64,000 nucleotides of DNA from CAZXCG01 sp964639205 (GCA_964639205.1 CAZXCG010000001.1:56881-120880); one strand, 5' to 3'; positions 39,119 to 47,533 are shown, numbered from the stretch's first letter. Numbers and translations: made by a program. Notes: generated from the letters alone by a model not told the origin.

Positions 39119-40165
39119 TTAATAATTTCCCGCCTCGGTCATAAGATCGAACATAACATATTCGGAAACGTCCGGATCAACATCAACCGTACCCGCGTCA
39201 ATAAAATTTTGCTTTTGAAGCTCGTAGTAGCCTTTTATTGTACCGTCGGCAATACCGTCAACAACTTCCTTGCCGGTGAACCATTCTGCGTCGCCGCGCT
39301 GCTGATATACAGAGTCAACGTCCTGAGCAACCTGCTCCGCGATAAGCTGCGCGGTTTCCTCATAGTGGTCGTCGGCGGCATAGTCCATTGCCTTAAAGAG
39401 GGCTCTGGTAAATCTTACGAGTATGTCGTAATTATTTTCGGCATACTCGGGAGCAGCAACCCAGCTTGCAAGAGAAACGGTCGTATCCGCAAATGTAAGG
39501 TTATTTGAAAGCAATGTTGAGCCTTCAAGCTCATCAAGGATTGTAAGCGAGCTTGGCGACCATGTAGCGGCGGCGTCTACACTGCCAGAAAGGATTGCCG
39601 TTACAAGAGCAGTAGCGTCCATATCGTAAGCTTCTATGTCGTCAAGAGTAAGACCCTCAAGAGCCAAGGTTTTTAAAAGAATGTCCTCGCTGGAAGTACC
39701 TGACGAATATGCAACCTTTTTGCCCTTAAGGTCGGCAATTGTTTTAACATCAGGACCGCCGATTACGGCGTCGCCGTTAGAAATATGGGAAAACGCAAAT
39801 ATTTTTGCCTGACCCTCAACGCAGAGCTTATGAGCGCCCTGACCTATATATCCTACATCAATACTTCCCGATTCCATAGCGGCAATGATGGTCGGACCGT
39901 CGGCAAATTCAACAAGCTCAACGTCGATGCCTTCTTCTTCAAGATAGCCCTGTGCTTCGGCGTTTACAATTGACCAAAGACTTCCGTAATTAGGCATATA
40001 AGCTACTCTGAGTGTAACGCTTTCCGGAGAGGAATTTTCGCTGCCGCTATCCTCGGCGGTCTGCCGGGCGTCGTCTGTTGTCTCGCTTTGAGATGAACCG
40101 CAGCCTGCAAACACTCCCAAAAGTACAAAAAGTGCAAGTAAAAGACTGAAAAATTTGAGTTTCAT
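39119..40165 (-). CDS. ABC transporter substrate-binding lipoprotein (SsuA/TauA/NMT1-like)
   Basis: 348 residues. Lipoprotein signal ending GVFAGC with Cys22 as lipid anchor, Ser/Glu-rich linker, then a two-lobe binding fold: LRVAYMPNYGSLWSIVNAEAQGYLEEEGIDVELVEF, AAMESGSIDVGYIGQGAH, KTIADLKGKKVAYSSGTSSE and AILSGSVDAAATWSP. This pattern is shared by sulfonate, taurine, nitrate and pyrimidine (Thi5) binding proteins; the ligand cannot be read from sequence. Its neighbours are SsuB/SsuC-like. The nearby sulfur operon makes an alkanesulfonate plausible, but no desulfonating monooxygenase is present, as expected for an anaerobe. GGAGG nine bases before the ATG. Confidence 0.87.
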   Translation of the reverse strand: MKLKFFSLLLALFVLLGVFAGCGSSQSETTDDARQTAEDSGSENSSPESVTLRVAYMPNYGSLWSIVNAEAQGYLEEEGIDVELVEFADGPTIIAAMESGSIDVGYIGQGAHKLCVEGQAKIFAFSHISNGDAVIGGPDVKTIADLKGKKVAYSSGTSSEDILLKTLALEGLTLDDIEAYDMDATALVTAILSGSVDAAATWSPSSLTILDELEGSTLLSNNLTFADTTVSLASWVAAPEYAENNYDILVRFTRALFKAMDYAADDHYEETAQLIAEQVAQDVDSVYQQRGDAEWFTGKEVVDGIADGTIKGYYELQKQNFIDAGTVDVDPDVSEYVMFDLMTEAGNY

Positions 40166-40229
40166 AATCGAATTCCTCCATTAAAAATTTAATAATTTAT
40201 GATTAAACCCATAAAGGCTTAAACGCATA

Positions 40230-41021
40230 CTATTTTCTGATTTCAAGATATTCCTGATAGACCTCGTTCCAGACACGGTTTTTAAGCTCCAAAAACTCCG
40301 GCAGCATTTTTGTTTCCTGCGTGCGCGGATACGGAATGTTTATGTCGATAATCTCCTTAATTCGGCTGGGTCTTGCGCTCATAACCACGACCTTTTGCGC
40401 AAGTAAAATTGCTTCGTCAACATCGTGCGTAATAAAAAAACAGGTCTTTTGTTCGTTTTCCCACGTATTAAGCAGATCGGACTGGAGCTGCGCCTTGGTT
40501 TGAGCGTCTAAAGCGCCGAAGGGCTCATCCATAAGAAGTACGGACGGATCGACAGCATACGCTCTTGCGATAGCAACACGCTGCTTCATACCTCCCGAGA
40601 GTTCCTTTGGATAATGATTGACAAAATCCTCGAGGTGAACCATTCTGATGTATTTCATGGCTGTTTCCTCGGCTTCGGCTTTTGGGTACTTCTTAAGCTC
40701 CAATCCGAACATAACATTTTTAAGCACCGTAAGCCAGGGGAAAAGCGCGTATTGCTGAAAGACTACGCCCCGGTCGGGACCGGTTCCCGCAACTTCTTTA
40801 CCGTCGCAAAAAACCGAACCCGCGGTAGGCTCAAGCAGTCCGGCTATTATGTTGAGTAAAGTGGATTTTCCGCATCCCGAAGGTCCGACAACACAGATAA
40901 ACTCATTTTCCCGTATGTCAAGACTGATCTCATTAAGCGCCGGCAGGGTTCCTTTCCTTGTGTTAAAGACCTTGCTTACCCGGTCGATTTTAAGCTTTAC
41001 GGCTCTCTCTTCTCCTGCCAT
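40230..41021 (-). CDS. ABC transporter ATP-binding protein (SsuB/TauB-like)
   Basis: 263 residues. Walker A GPSGCGKSTLLN (about 46-57), Q-loop VFQQYALFPWLTVL, signature ELSGGMKQRVAIARA, Walker B VLLMDEPFGALD, H-loop FFITHDVDEAI. It energises the permease encoded at 40997-41791, whose gene it overlaps by 25 bases; the substrate-binding gene follows 64 bases later. The motif set and PWLTVLKNVMFGLEL are typical of nitrate/sulfonate/taurine importers. Confidence 0.93.
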   Translation of the reverse strand: MAGEERAVKLKIDRVSKVFNTRKGTLPALNEISLDIRENEFICVVGPSGCGKSTLLNIIAGLLEPTAGSVFCDGKEVAGTGPDRGVVFQQYALFPWLTVLKNVMFGLELKKYPKAEAEETAMKYIRMVHLEDFVNHYPKELSGGMKQRVAIARAYAVDPSVLLMDEPFGALDAQTKAQLQSDLLNTWENEQKTCFFITHDVDEAILLAQKVVVMSARPSRIKEIIDINIPYPRTQETKMLPEFLELKNRVWNEVYQEYLEIRK

Positions 41022-41791
41022 CCTGTGAGCTTCCTTTCAAGAAATCTTACAATTTTTTCAATTATCATACCGATTATGCCGATGATAATTATGTAAAGGA
41101 GCATCGGCGCGGCTTCAAAACTGTTGTTTAGAGAACGTATACGCATACCGAGCCCGGCGATTGCGCCGGTGGATTCCGCCGCAATAAGAGTTGTAAGCGC
41201 AGTTGAACAGCCGAGACGGACAGCCGTGATTATAAACGGCAATGCAGCGGGTACTATAACCCTTAAAAATATATCCTTATCGCTTGCGCCAAGCACCCTT
41301 GCCGCCTTGATGAGGGTTTCGTCAACATTAATTACACCCTGATATATTGTAACCGTCATTATTAGGAATGTCGCTATTGTTATGACTATAACCTGAGCAT
41401 TCCGTCCGACGCCCGCCGAAAGCACAATAAGCGGAACATAAGCAAGCGGCGGTATATTGCGTACAAACTGTATCCATGGCTCAATAATATTTCTGATTGG
41501 AAGATACCACGCCATCAGTATGGAAACCGGCAAAGATAAAACAAACCCCCAAAGAAAACCGAGTGAAACCGAAATCAGACTGCTTTGTATATCTTTAAGC
41601 AAAACGCCGCGGTCAATCATAGTAAAAATTGACTCAAACACTTTGACTGCATTCGGAAAGCTGCGTGCCGTTTTCGGATTTATCGAGAGTAAGTACCACA
41701 AAAGCATTGCAGCAGCAAAAGAGACAAGCAGCCATATCCGCTTGCTCAGCTTGCAAAGCGACCCGGCTTCCCTTTTCTTCTTGATTTTCAC
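40997..41791 (-). CDS. ABC transporter permease (SsuC/TauC-like)
   Basis: 264 residues, six membrane helices. The EAA loop reads AARVLGASDKDIFLRVIVPAALPFIITAVRLG (about 163-194), in family position. GTG 41791 is the start, with GAGGTGA seven bases upstream; it is the first gene of the importer operon. Transcription from 41908-41936 must pass a strong terminator hairpin (41808-41857) just before this start, so expression is likely attenuated. The gene order permease-ATPase-binding protein is normal for this transporter class. Confidence 0.92.
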   Translation of the reverse strand: MKIKKKREAGSLCKLSKRIWLLVSFAAAMLLWYLLSINPKTARSFPNAVKVFESIFTMIDRGVLLKDIQSSLISVSLGFLWGFVLSLPVSILMAWYLPIRNIIEPWIQFVRNIPPLAYVPLIVLSAGVGRNAQVIVITIATFLIMTVTIYQGVINVDETLIKAARVLGASDKDIFLRVIVPAALPFIITAVRLGCSTALTTLIAAESTGAIAGLGMRIRSLNNSFEAAPMLLYIIIIGIIGMIIEKIVRFLERKLTGWQEKREP

Positions 41792-41807
41792 ACTTTCTCA
41801 CCTCAAC

Positions 41808-41857
41808 AAAAAACCGGAGGTCAAATTGCATACTTGCAAATTGAAATCTCCGGTTTT
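41808..41857 (-). promoter_or_regulatory. Leader terminator/attenuator before the ABC importer operon
   Basis: Minus strand: a 10-bp AAAACCGGAG/CTCCGGTTTT stem, extended by TGCAAATTGA/TCAAATTGCA arms with one mismatch, followed by six T and then the permease ribosome site. It lies about 45 bases after the predicted transcription start, so it would stop most transcripts before the first gene. No classical riboswitch aptamer precedes it; the remaining leader is only about 45 bases. Confidence 0.7.
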
Positions 41858-41907
41858 CCAGTCAATTCCTATTAAACTGATATGTAATATGTGAATTAAT
41901 TTTCTTT

Positions 41908-41936
41908 ATTCTATATCACTTAGTTTTAAAAGTCAA
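41908..41936 (-). promoter_or_regulatory. Sigma-A promoter of the ABC importer operon
   Basis: Minus strand TTGACT (41931-41936), 17-base spacer, TAGAAT (41908-41913). The remaining bases of this 422-base gap, 41943-42164, show no gene or structure that I can support. Confidence 0.65.
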
Positions 41937-42164
41937 TACGCATTTTAAAACTTTGGACGTTTTAACAAAAATGAAATTTGCTTACGTAAACTTTTAGTGG
42001 GTTTAGTTTGGGAGGAGAACCGGGGCATAAGTTTTCTTGAGATAATAAGCAGCAAAGCAAAAAACGGCGCCGGCGTCGTTATCAAAGCTATTAATCGGCA
42101 AATTAAAATCATTTTTGAAACAGCAGACGGTTCCGATTTTTTATCCGCCGAAACGCCAAAAAAT

Positions 42165-42190
42165 AAAAGCAGGCGGTTAAGCCTGCTTTT
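42165..42190 (-). terminator. Intrinsic terminator of the ABC exporter operon
   Basis: AAAAGCAGGC, six-base loop, GCCTGCTTTT; on the minus strand it follows the exporter gene (ends 42214) and runs into TTTT. Confidence 0.8.
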
Positions 42191-42213
42191 AAGCGGAATT
42201 GTGCCGGACGACT

Positions 42214-44118
42214 TTACTCAAGCTCAAAAGCGCCCGTGTAAAGCTGATAATACTGACCCCTTTGGGCAATGAGGTCGTCGTGGCTGCCGCGTTCGATTAT
42301 GCGTCCATGTTCAAGAACAATGATAACGTCGGAATTTTTAACGGTTGACAAACGGTGCGCTATTACGAATACCGTCCTGCCCTTCATCAGCGCATCCATG
42401 CCGCGTTGAACTATCGCCTCGGTTCTTGTATCTATTGAAGAGGTTGCCTCGTCGAGGATCATAACCGGCGGATCGGCAACAGCGGCGCGCGCTATTGATA
42501 TTAGCTGGCGCTGTCCCTGAGACAAATTAGCGCCGTTGCCGGAAAGCCGGGTGTTATAGCCCTCCGGCAAGCGAGTTATAAAATCGTCTGCTCCGGCAAG
42601 CTTTGCGGCGGCTATACATTCGCCGTCGGTAGCGTCAAGCTTACCGTAGCGAATATTTTCCATAACTGTTCCCGTAAAAAGGTTTGTATCCTGGAGTACC
42701 ATTCCGAGTGAACGTCTTAAATCATCTTTGCGTATTTTATTGATGTTGATTCCGTCGTAACGTATTTTACCGTCGGCAATATCATAAAACCGGTTGAGGA
42801 GGTTTGTAATTGTGGTTTTTCCGGCGCCGGTAGCGCCGACAAAGGCGACTTTTTGACCGGGCTTTGCATACAATGAAACATTATGCAAAACCGGTTTACC
42901 CTCTTCGTATTCAAAATCAACGTCAAAGAGGCGCACGTCTCCGGTAAGCTTTGTATAAGTTACCGTGCCGGCTTCCTTATGCGGATGCTTCCACGCCCAA
43001 AGACCGGTGCGTTCCTTGCTTTCGGTAATTACGCCGTTCTCTTCGCTTGCGTTGACAAGCATTACATACCCGTCGTCAACCTCGGGCTTTTGGTCGATAA
43101 GATCAAATATACGTTCCGCTCCCGCAAGACCCATTACCACGGAATTTATTTGATGAGAAACCTGTCCTATATTTCCGGCAAACTGCTTTGTCATATTAAG
43201 GAAAGGAACAACTATGCTTATTCCCATTGCAAGTCCGGACAGGCTAACGTTAGCCGCACCGGAAACAAGGAGAATACCGCCCGTAACAGCAACGACAACA
43301 TAAAGCACGTTGCCGAAATTGTTAAGTATCGGCCCCAATATATTTGCATATCTGTTTGCGCGCTCGGCCTCCCCGAAAAGCTCGTCGTTAATTTTGTCAA
43401 AGTCTTTTTTGCTCTCTTCCTCATGGCAGAAAACTTTTATAACTCTTTGACCGTTCATCATTTCTTCAACAAAGCCTTCAACCTTGCCGAGACAATTTTG
43501 CTGGCGGATAAAATACTTTGCGGAACCGCCGCCTATCTTTTTTGTTATTATAAGCATTACAGCCATACCGAAAACTATAAGCAAAGCAAGCCATAAGCAG
43601 TAATATACCATAATGCAGAGAATCGAAACGACCGTTACAAAGGAAATAATGAGCTGCGGAAAGCTTTGTGAAATCATTTGTCTGAGAGCGTCTATATCAT
43701 TTGTGTAGTAGCTCATTATGTCGCCGTGATTATGAGCGTCAAAATATTTTATCGGGAGGCGCTGCATCCCGTTAAACATTTTAACGCGCAGTTTTTTTAG
43801 TGTTCCCTGTGTTATAATTGCCATAATCTGGTTATAAACAAAGCTTGAGAGGAGCGCCAAAACGTAAAAAACAATAAGCACGGAAACAAGATGTATTATA
43901 TTTGCCCCGACGGCTCCCCAGTCGCCGCTTTGCCAGCTTTGCTCAATAACAGCAATAACATTTTGCATAAATACCGCCGGTATCGAGCTTATTACCGCGC
44001 TGAATATAATACACAGTATTGCCAGCGGAAGCATAACAGGATAGAACCCGAGGACCGTTTTGAACAGACGACCCACAATACCTTTAGAAACCTTTTTATC
44101 CTTTTTATTTTTCATCAT
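42214..44118 (-). CDS. ABC exporter, fused permease-ATPase, second half of a heterodimer
   Basis: About 634 residues. Basic start MMKNKKDKKVSKG, six-helix exporter membrane domain (about 25-330) with KYFDAHNHGDIMSYYTNDIDALRQ coupling region, then the ATPase: Walker A GATGAGKTT, Q-loop LGMVLQDTNLFTGT, signature LSQGQRQLISIARA, Walker B VMILDEATSSID, H-loop IAHRLSTV. The catalytic Glu after Walker B is present, so this is the ATPase-competent subunit. A ~40-residue insert (ASEENGVITESKERTG region) precedes the nucleotide domain. It overlaps its partner by 14 bases; GGCGGGT precedes the start. MarR gene upstream suggests a drug or toxic-compound exporter. Confidence 0.9.
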   Translation of the reverse strand: MMKNKKDKKVSKGIVGRLFKTVLGFYPVMLPLAILCIIFSAVISSIPAVFMQNVIAVIEQSWQSGDWGAVGANIIHLVSVLIVFYVLALLSSFVYNQIMAIITQGTLKKLRVKMFNGMQRLPIKYFDAHNHGDIMSYYTNDIDALRQMISQSFPQLIISFVTVVSILCIMVYYCLWLALLIVFGMAVMLIITKKIGGGSAKYFIRQQNCLGKVEGFVEEMMNGQRVIKVFCHEEESKKDFDKINDELFGEAERANRYANILGPILNNFGNVLYVVVAVTGGILLVSGAANVSLSGLAMGISIVVPFLNMTKQFAGNIGQVSHQINSVVMGLAGAERIFDLIDQKPEVDDGYVMLVNASEENGVITESKERTGLWAWKHPHKEAGTVTYTKLTGDVRLFDVDFEYEEGKPVLHNVSLYAKPGQKVAFVGATGAGKTTITNLLNRFYDIADGKIRYDGININKIRKDDLRRSLGMVLQDTNLFTGTVMENIRYGKLDATDGECIAAAKLAGADDFITRLPEGYNTRLSGNGANLSQGQRQLISIARAAVADPPVMILDEATSSIDTRTEAIVQRGMDALMKGRTVFVIAHRLSTVKNSDVIIVLEHGRIIERGSHDDLIAQRGQYYQLYTGAFELE

Positions 44119-45850
44119 TGCTACCCGCCTTGTTTTGTGATGTATAAATTTCGCTGTAAATTTCATTATCCGCCAGAAGCTGCTTATGGGTGCCGATTGC
44201 ATTTATAGCTCCGCCCTCCATAACAATAATCCTGTCGGCGTCTTCAACAGAGGATATGCGCTGGGCAATTATGATTTTTGTTGTCTCGGGGATATACTCG
44301 CGCAGCGCTTTGCGTATCTTTGCGTCGGTTTTAGTATCTACCGCGCTTGTGGAATCGTCTAAAATAAGGATTTTCGGCTTTTTCAAAAGCGCTCTTGCAA
44401 TGCAAAGGCGCTGCTTTTGACCGCCGGAAACGTTCGCGCCGCCCTGCTCAATATAGGTATCGTACCCCTGCGGAAGCTGTGAGATGAACTCATCGGCGCA
44501 GGCAAGAGCGCAGACCTCGGCAAGCTCTTCGTCCGTTGCTTCCTTATTACCCCAGCGCAGATTTTCTTTAACAGTACCCGAAAAGAGCACGTTTTTCTGT
44601 AAAACAACCGCGACTTGATTGCGCAAGGTTTCCAAATCATAGCTTTTAACGTTTTGACCTCCGACTTTGACCTCGCCGTCGGTTACATCGTAAAGCCTTG
44701 AAATAAGCTGTACAAGCGAAGATTTAGACGAACCCGTACCCCCGATAATGCCGATTGTTTCGCCGGATTTTATATGAAGATTTATATTTGAAAGAGCCAT
44801 ACGTTCGGCATTGAGAGAATACTTGAAATTTACGTTTTCAAAATCGATTGAGCCGTCGGGAACATTGTAAATGGGGTTTTCCGGATTTGAAAGCGTGCTT
44901 TTTTCGTTAAGAACTTCAACAATACGCTTGCTCGATTCGCCCGCCATTGTAATCATTACAAACACCATTGAAATCATCATTAAGCTGCTGAGCATCATAA
45001 AGCTGTATGTAAGCATGGACGAAAGCTGCCCTACGTCAAGATCAAGTCCGTGCGACGTTATTATTCTATATGAGCCGAAAGAAAGTAAAAAAGCCATAAC
45101 CGCATAGATACAAAACTGCATCATAGGAGCGTTGAGAGCAAGAATACGTTCGGCTCTTGTAAAATCCTGACAGACGTCCTCGGCGGCTGTCTCGAATTTT
45201 TTTTGCTCATAGTCCTCTCTGACAAAGGATTTTACAACACGCATACCTTTTATATTTTCCTGAATCGAGCCGTTTAGCTTATCGTATTTTTTGAACACCC
45301 TGCGAAACAGCGGCAATGTCTTTGCGATAACCGCAATTAAACCTGCCGCAAGTATGGGCAAAACCAACAGGAATATCCACGCAAGCGAGCCGCCCATTAT
45401 AAAAGCCATTATAAAGGCGAAAATAAGCATAAGAGGCGCCCGAATCGCAATACGGATAATCATCATAAACGCGTTTTGCACGTTGGTAACGTCGGTCGTC
45501 ATACGTGTAACGAGCGAGGAAGTTAAAAATTTATCGATATTTTCAAAAGAAAAATCCTGTATACTGTAAAACATATCTTTTCTGAGATTTTTTGCAAGTC
45601 CGCTCGACGCCGTTGCAGCGGTTGACCCTGCCGCGGCTCCGAACGCAAGAGAAAGCACAGCCATTAAAACGAGCAATAAAGCGTACTTAAATATCACGGA
45701 AAGCTCGCAGCCTCCCTTAATTTCATTTACAAGCTTTGCGATAACAAAAGGGATTATGCATTCAAACGCAACTTCGACGGAAACAAGAATCGGCGTTGCG
45801 ATAGATACCTTTTTGTATTCGCGAATACATTTTGCAAGTTGTTTAATCAT
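44105..45850 (-). CDS. ABC exporter, fused permease-ATPase, first half of a heterodimer
   Basis: About 581 residues. Exporter membrane domain (to about 310) with SFENIDKFLTSSLVTRMTTDVTNVQ, then Walker A GGTGSSKSSLVQ, signature VSGGQKQRLCIARA, Walker B ILILDDSTSAVD and H-loop IAQRISSV. Two changes mark a degenerate nucleotide site: Ser for Gly in Walker A (GTGSSKS) and Asp for catalytic Glu after Walker B (LDDST). This is the normal asymmetry of heterodimeric exporters such as TM287/288 or LmrCD. An ATG three codons upstream (45859) sits against its own ribosome site, so MIKQLAKC at 45850 is preferred. Confidence 0.9.
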   Translation of the reverse strand: MIKQLAKCIREYKKVSIATPILVSVEVAFECIIPFVIAKLVNEIKGGCELSVIFKYALLLVLMAVLSLAFGAAAGSTAATASSGLAKNLRKDMFYSIQDFSFENIDKFLTSSLVTRMTTDVTNVQNAFMMIIRIAIRAPLMLIFAFIMAFIMGGSLAWIFLLVLPILAAGLIAVIAKTLPLFRRVFKKYDKLNGSIQENIKGMRVVKSFVREDYEQKKFETAAEDVCQDFTRAERILALNAPMMQFCIYAVMAFLLSFGSYRIITSHGLDLDVGQLSSMLTYSFMMLSSLMMISMVFVMITMAGESSKRIVEVLNEKSTLSNPENPIYNVPDGSIDFENVNFKYSLNAERMALSNINLHIKSGETIGIIGGTGSSKSSLVQLISRLYDVTDGEVKVGGQNVKSYDLETLRNQVAVVLQKNVLFSGTVKENLRWGNKEATDEELAEVCALACADEFISQLPQGYDTYIEQGGANVSGGQKQRLCIARALLKKPKILILDDSTSAVDTKTDAKIRKALREYIPETTKIIIAQRISSVEDADRIIVMEGGAINAIGTHKQLLADNEIYSEIYTSQNKAGSNDEK

Positions 45851-45962
45851 ATATCCCATCCTTTTCCGAATTTAAACGGACAATTCCGAATAAAAAATCC
45901 AAAAATTTCAAATAAATATTTAATAATTCAATAATTGCAACTCACAGCATACTATGGAGCTG

Positions 45963-46451
45963 TCAGCCGCTTGTTTGTTTAAGCTTTGGGCATTTTCGTT
46001 TCGGCGGTACATAAACGCCGAGCTCACTTTCGTTTGCGCGCCAATAATTAAGTAATTTATCGAGCAAAAAGTCAAATCGGTTGATTTCTTCGCTTGAAAA
46101 GCAGGAAAACATTTTTGCTGCAAGTCCTTTATATTCGGCTTTATATTCTTGCGCGCGCACTATACCCTCGGGCGTAATCTTAAGGATGACGTTTCTGCCG
46201 TCCCTGCTGCTTTTTTCCTTTTGAATATAGCCCTCGGCTTCCATTTTTATAATAATTTCACTCAATGAACCGGACTGCACCTCAAGAATATTCTGAAGTT
46301 CGCGCTGCAAAATTTCAGAGCGTTGAGAAAGTATAAACAAAATTCTGCTTCTGCAAAACTTATCGGCCATTTTGTGATGCAAAATACGCCCGCACAAGTT
46401 AAGACACATTAATATTTCTTCCTCGCTGCAGACATTATCGGCTTCTTCCAC
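45963..46451 (-). CDS. MarR-family transcriptional regulator
   Basis: About 162 residues. Winged-helix core: CRSRILFILSQRSEILQRELQNILEVQSGSLSEIIIKMEAEGYIQKEKSSRDGRNVILKITPEG, with the wing Arg/Asp-Gly-Arg and a C-terminal dimerisation helix. GTG 46451 has AGGAGGTGA five bases upstream, a near-perfect site; in-frame extension to 46508 would overlap its own promoter. It lies 112 bases upstream of the exporter pair on the same strand and its promoter carries a 22-base palindrome, so it probably represses itself and the exporter until a ligand binds. The C-terminus has several basic and Cys residues (PPKRKCPKLKQ). Confidence 0.87.
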   Translation of the reverse strand: MEEADNVCSEEEILMCLNLCGRILHHKMADKFCRSRILFILSQRSEILQRELQNILEVQSGSLSEIIIKMEAEGYIQKEKSSRDGRNVILKITPEGIVRAQEYKAEYKGLAAKMFSCFSSEEINRFDFLLDKLLNYWRANESELGVYVPPKRKCPKLKQTSG

Positions 46452-46479
46452 ATAAATCACCTCCTCCGCATTGCAAGGT

Positions 46480-46508
46480 ATTTTATCATAGTTTAAAAAT
46501 AATGTCAA
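46480..46508 (-). promoter_or_regulatory. Sigma-A promoter of the marR-exporter operon
   Basis: Minus strand TTGACA (46503-46508), 17-base spacer, TAAAAT (46480-46485), 29 bases before the GTG start. The -35 box lies inside the palindrome at 46501-46522. Confidence 0.82.
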
Positions 46509-46522
46509 GGCACCTTGACATT
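46501..46522. promoter_or_regulatory. Operator palindrome for the MarR regulator
   Basis: AATGTCAAGG, two central bases, CCTTGACATT: a perfect 10-bp inverted repeat covering the -35 box. A related half (GCAAGGTA) lies near the -10 at 46473-46480. Position and symmetry fit a MarR dimer site that blocks RNA polymerase (inference). Confidence 0.75.
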
Positions 46523-46542
46523 TTTTAAATCAAAACAGTATA

Positions 46543-46590
46543 AAACGGCGGTCTGAAAATTGATTCCGTTCAAAATCAGACCGCCGTTTT
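46543..46590. terminator. Terminator after the small HTH gene cassette
   Basis: AAAACGGCGGTCTGA (46543-46557) and TCAGACCGCCGTTTT (46576-46590), a 15-bp perfect stem usable in both directions. It ends the minus-strand pair at 46700-47189 and insulates the marR promoter. Confidence 0.85.
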
Positions 46591-46699
46591 ATTTAAGGAT
46601 GATTTTTATAATATCTCCGCCGGAAATCTAAAACGAAACCCATCGCCTCGGATGCGGAGACGTACGCGCTTAGGTTGTTTTCTGTTAAGCAAAACTCGA

Positions 46700-46987
46700 T
46701 CAGTAATATCCGGAAACCTGCCTGAGCCTCAAAATAGCTCGCGAAATCGTGCGCGAAACAGTCGATTTATGCACATTTTTTTCAGCGGCAATTTCCGCCA
46801 TTGTTTTTCCCGCAAAAAAATACTCAAACAGAAATTCGCGCTGCCTTTCGGTGATTTCATACTTAACGGCGGCGGAAACGACCTTTTTCATACGTTCGCG
46901 CCCTTCGGCGTTTGTTTCGCCCTTGCGGTACGCGCTGTAGGAAATGACGCTTTCAATAACGTCAAAGCTGACATTTTTACCGGACAA
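46700..46987 (-). CDS. Small helix-turn-helix protein, sigma-70 region 4-like
   Basis: 95 residues. The C-terminal half, ITERQREFLFEYFFAGKTMAEIAAEKNVHKSTVSRTISRAILRLRQV, is a sigma region 4 type helix-turn-helix (Thr-Val-Ser-Arg recognition helix). The N-terminal half is not recognisable. No region 2, so it cannot be a complete sigma factor; such small proteins are common in clostridial mobile elements and as transcription activators. TTG 46987 is the start, two bases from the stop of the upstream gene, with AAAAAGGGCGG before it. Terminator follows at 46543-46590. Confidence 0.72.
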   Translation of the reverse strand: MSGKNVSFDVIESVISYSAYRKGETNAEGRERMKKVVSAAVKYEITERQREFLFEYFFAGKTMAEIAAEKNVHKSTVSRTISRAILRLRQVSGYY

Positions 46988-46988
46988 T

Positions 46989-47189
46989 TCACGACGCCGC
47001 CCTTTTTAAAAGAATTTGAGCAATTTCCCTGATTTCGTTTCGGATAACCACATATTTCCTGATTTTTTCCTCCAATTCCAGAAGATCGGCAGCCGAGCAC
47101 TCAGCCCTGCGCCCTTTTAACTTATCAATGGTACCTTGCAGCGCCTCGGCACAGTCTGAATATTCCCTTGACCATGCAATATAATCCAT
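46989..47189 (-). CDS. Small helical protein of unknown function in the HTH cassette
   Basis: 66 residues: MDYIAWSREYSDCAEAL, then LEEKIRKYVVIRNEIREIAQILLKRA. Predicted to be almost all helix with alternating charged residues, likely a short coiled coil. It resembles DUF1492-type proteins that accompany sigma-like HTH proteins in phage and integrative elements; that link is from recollection. AAAGGA ten bases before the ATG. It is cotranscribed with the HTH gene, from a promoter with LexA-like sites. Confidence 0.65.
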   Translation of the reverse strand: MDYIAWSREYSDCAEALQGTIDKLKGRRAECSAADLLELEEKIRKYVVIRNEIREIAQILLKRAAS

Positions 47190-47289
47190 AGCGAAACAGT
47201 CCTTTCATCATTCAATATCCTTACCGTGTTTAATTTTTCCTTCATAGATTCAATAAGCAAGACAACGGGGCAAATGCCTTACATTATTA

Positions 47290-47318
47290 ATTTTAGCACA
47301 TTTGTTCGAATATGTCAA
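47290..47318 (-). promoter_or_regulatory. Sigma-A promoter of the small HTH cassette
   Basis: Minus strand TTGACA (47313-47318), 17-base spacer, TAAAAT (47290-47295), giving a ~95-base leader. The spacer contains a LexA-like half site pair (see next entry). Confidence 0.75.
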
Positions 47319-47344
47319 CGCTTTTATCGAATATTTGTTCGATA
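47296..47344. promoter_or_regulatory. Two LexA/DinR-like operator sites
   Basis: CGAATATTTGTTCG (47328-47341) differs by one base from the Gram-positive LexA consensus CGAAC-N4-GTTCG, and lies inside a perfect 7-bp inverted repeat TATCGAA/TTCGATA (47325-47344). GCACATTTGTTCG (47296-47308) in the promoter spacer matches with about two changes. Spacing and overlap with the promoter suggest repression. Confidence 0.5.
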
Positions 47345-47386
47345 AATATTATGTTGATATTCATTTATAAGCTCCGTGCAAAATTC

Positions 47387-47415
47387 TTGCTTTTTCCGTA
47401 AAAGAGGTATATAAT
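47387..47415 (+). promoter_or_regulatory. Sigma-A promoter of the thiamine operon
   Basis: TTGCTT (47387-47392), 17-base spacer, TATAAT (47410-47415), starting transcription just before the TPP riboswitch. Confidence 0.75.
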
Positions 47416-47433
47416 AAAGAAAATGAATAATAA

Positions 47434-47514
47434 ATGGGGAGCTTGTCTTACAGGCTGAGAGGAAAGTTACGCTTTCGACCCGATACCTGATTTGGATAAT
47501 GCCAACGTAGGGAC
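47434..47514 (+). ncRNA. TPP riboswitch (THI element)
   Basis: The conserved THI core is complete: GGGGAGC at 47436, CTGAGAGG (47454-47462), the ACCCGATACCTGAT stretch, TGGATAATGCCAACGTAGGG (47493-47512). P3 is short (AAAGTTACGCTTT). It is followed by a terminator at 47534-47567, giving transcription control: TPP binding favours termination ahead of thiS. Confidence 0.97.
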
Positions 47515-47533
47515 AACTGAAAGTAATTTTTAC

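Noticed and set aside
41997..42272. 91-codon plus-strand reading frame between the ABC importer and exporter
   Set aside because: It overlaps the 3' end and terminator of the exporter gene, has no good ribosome site and no recognisable sequence.
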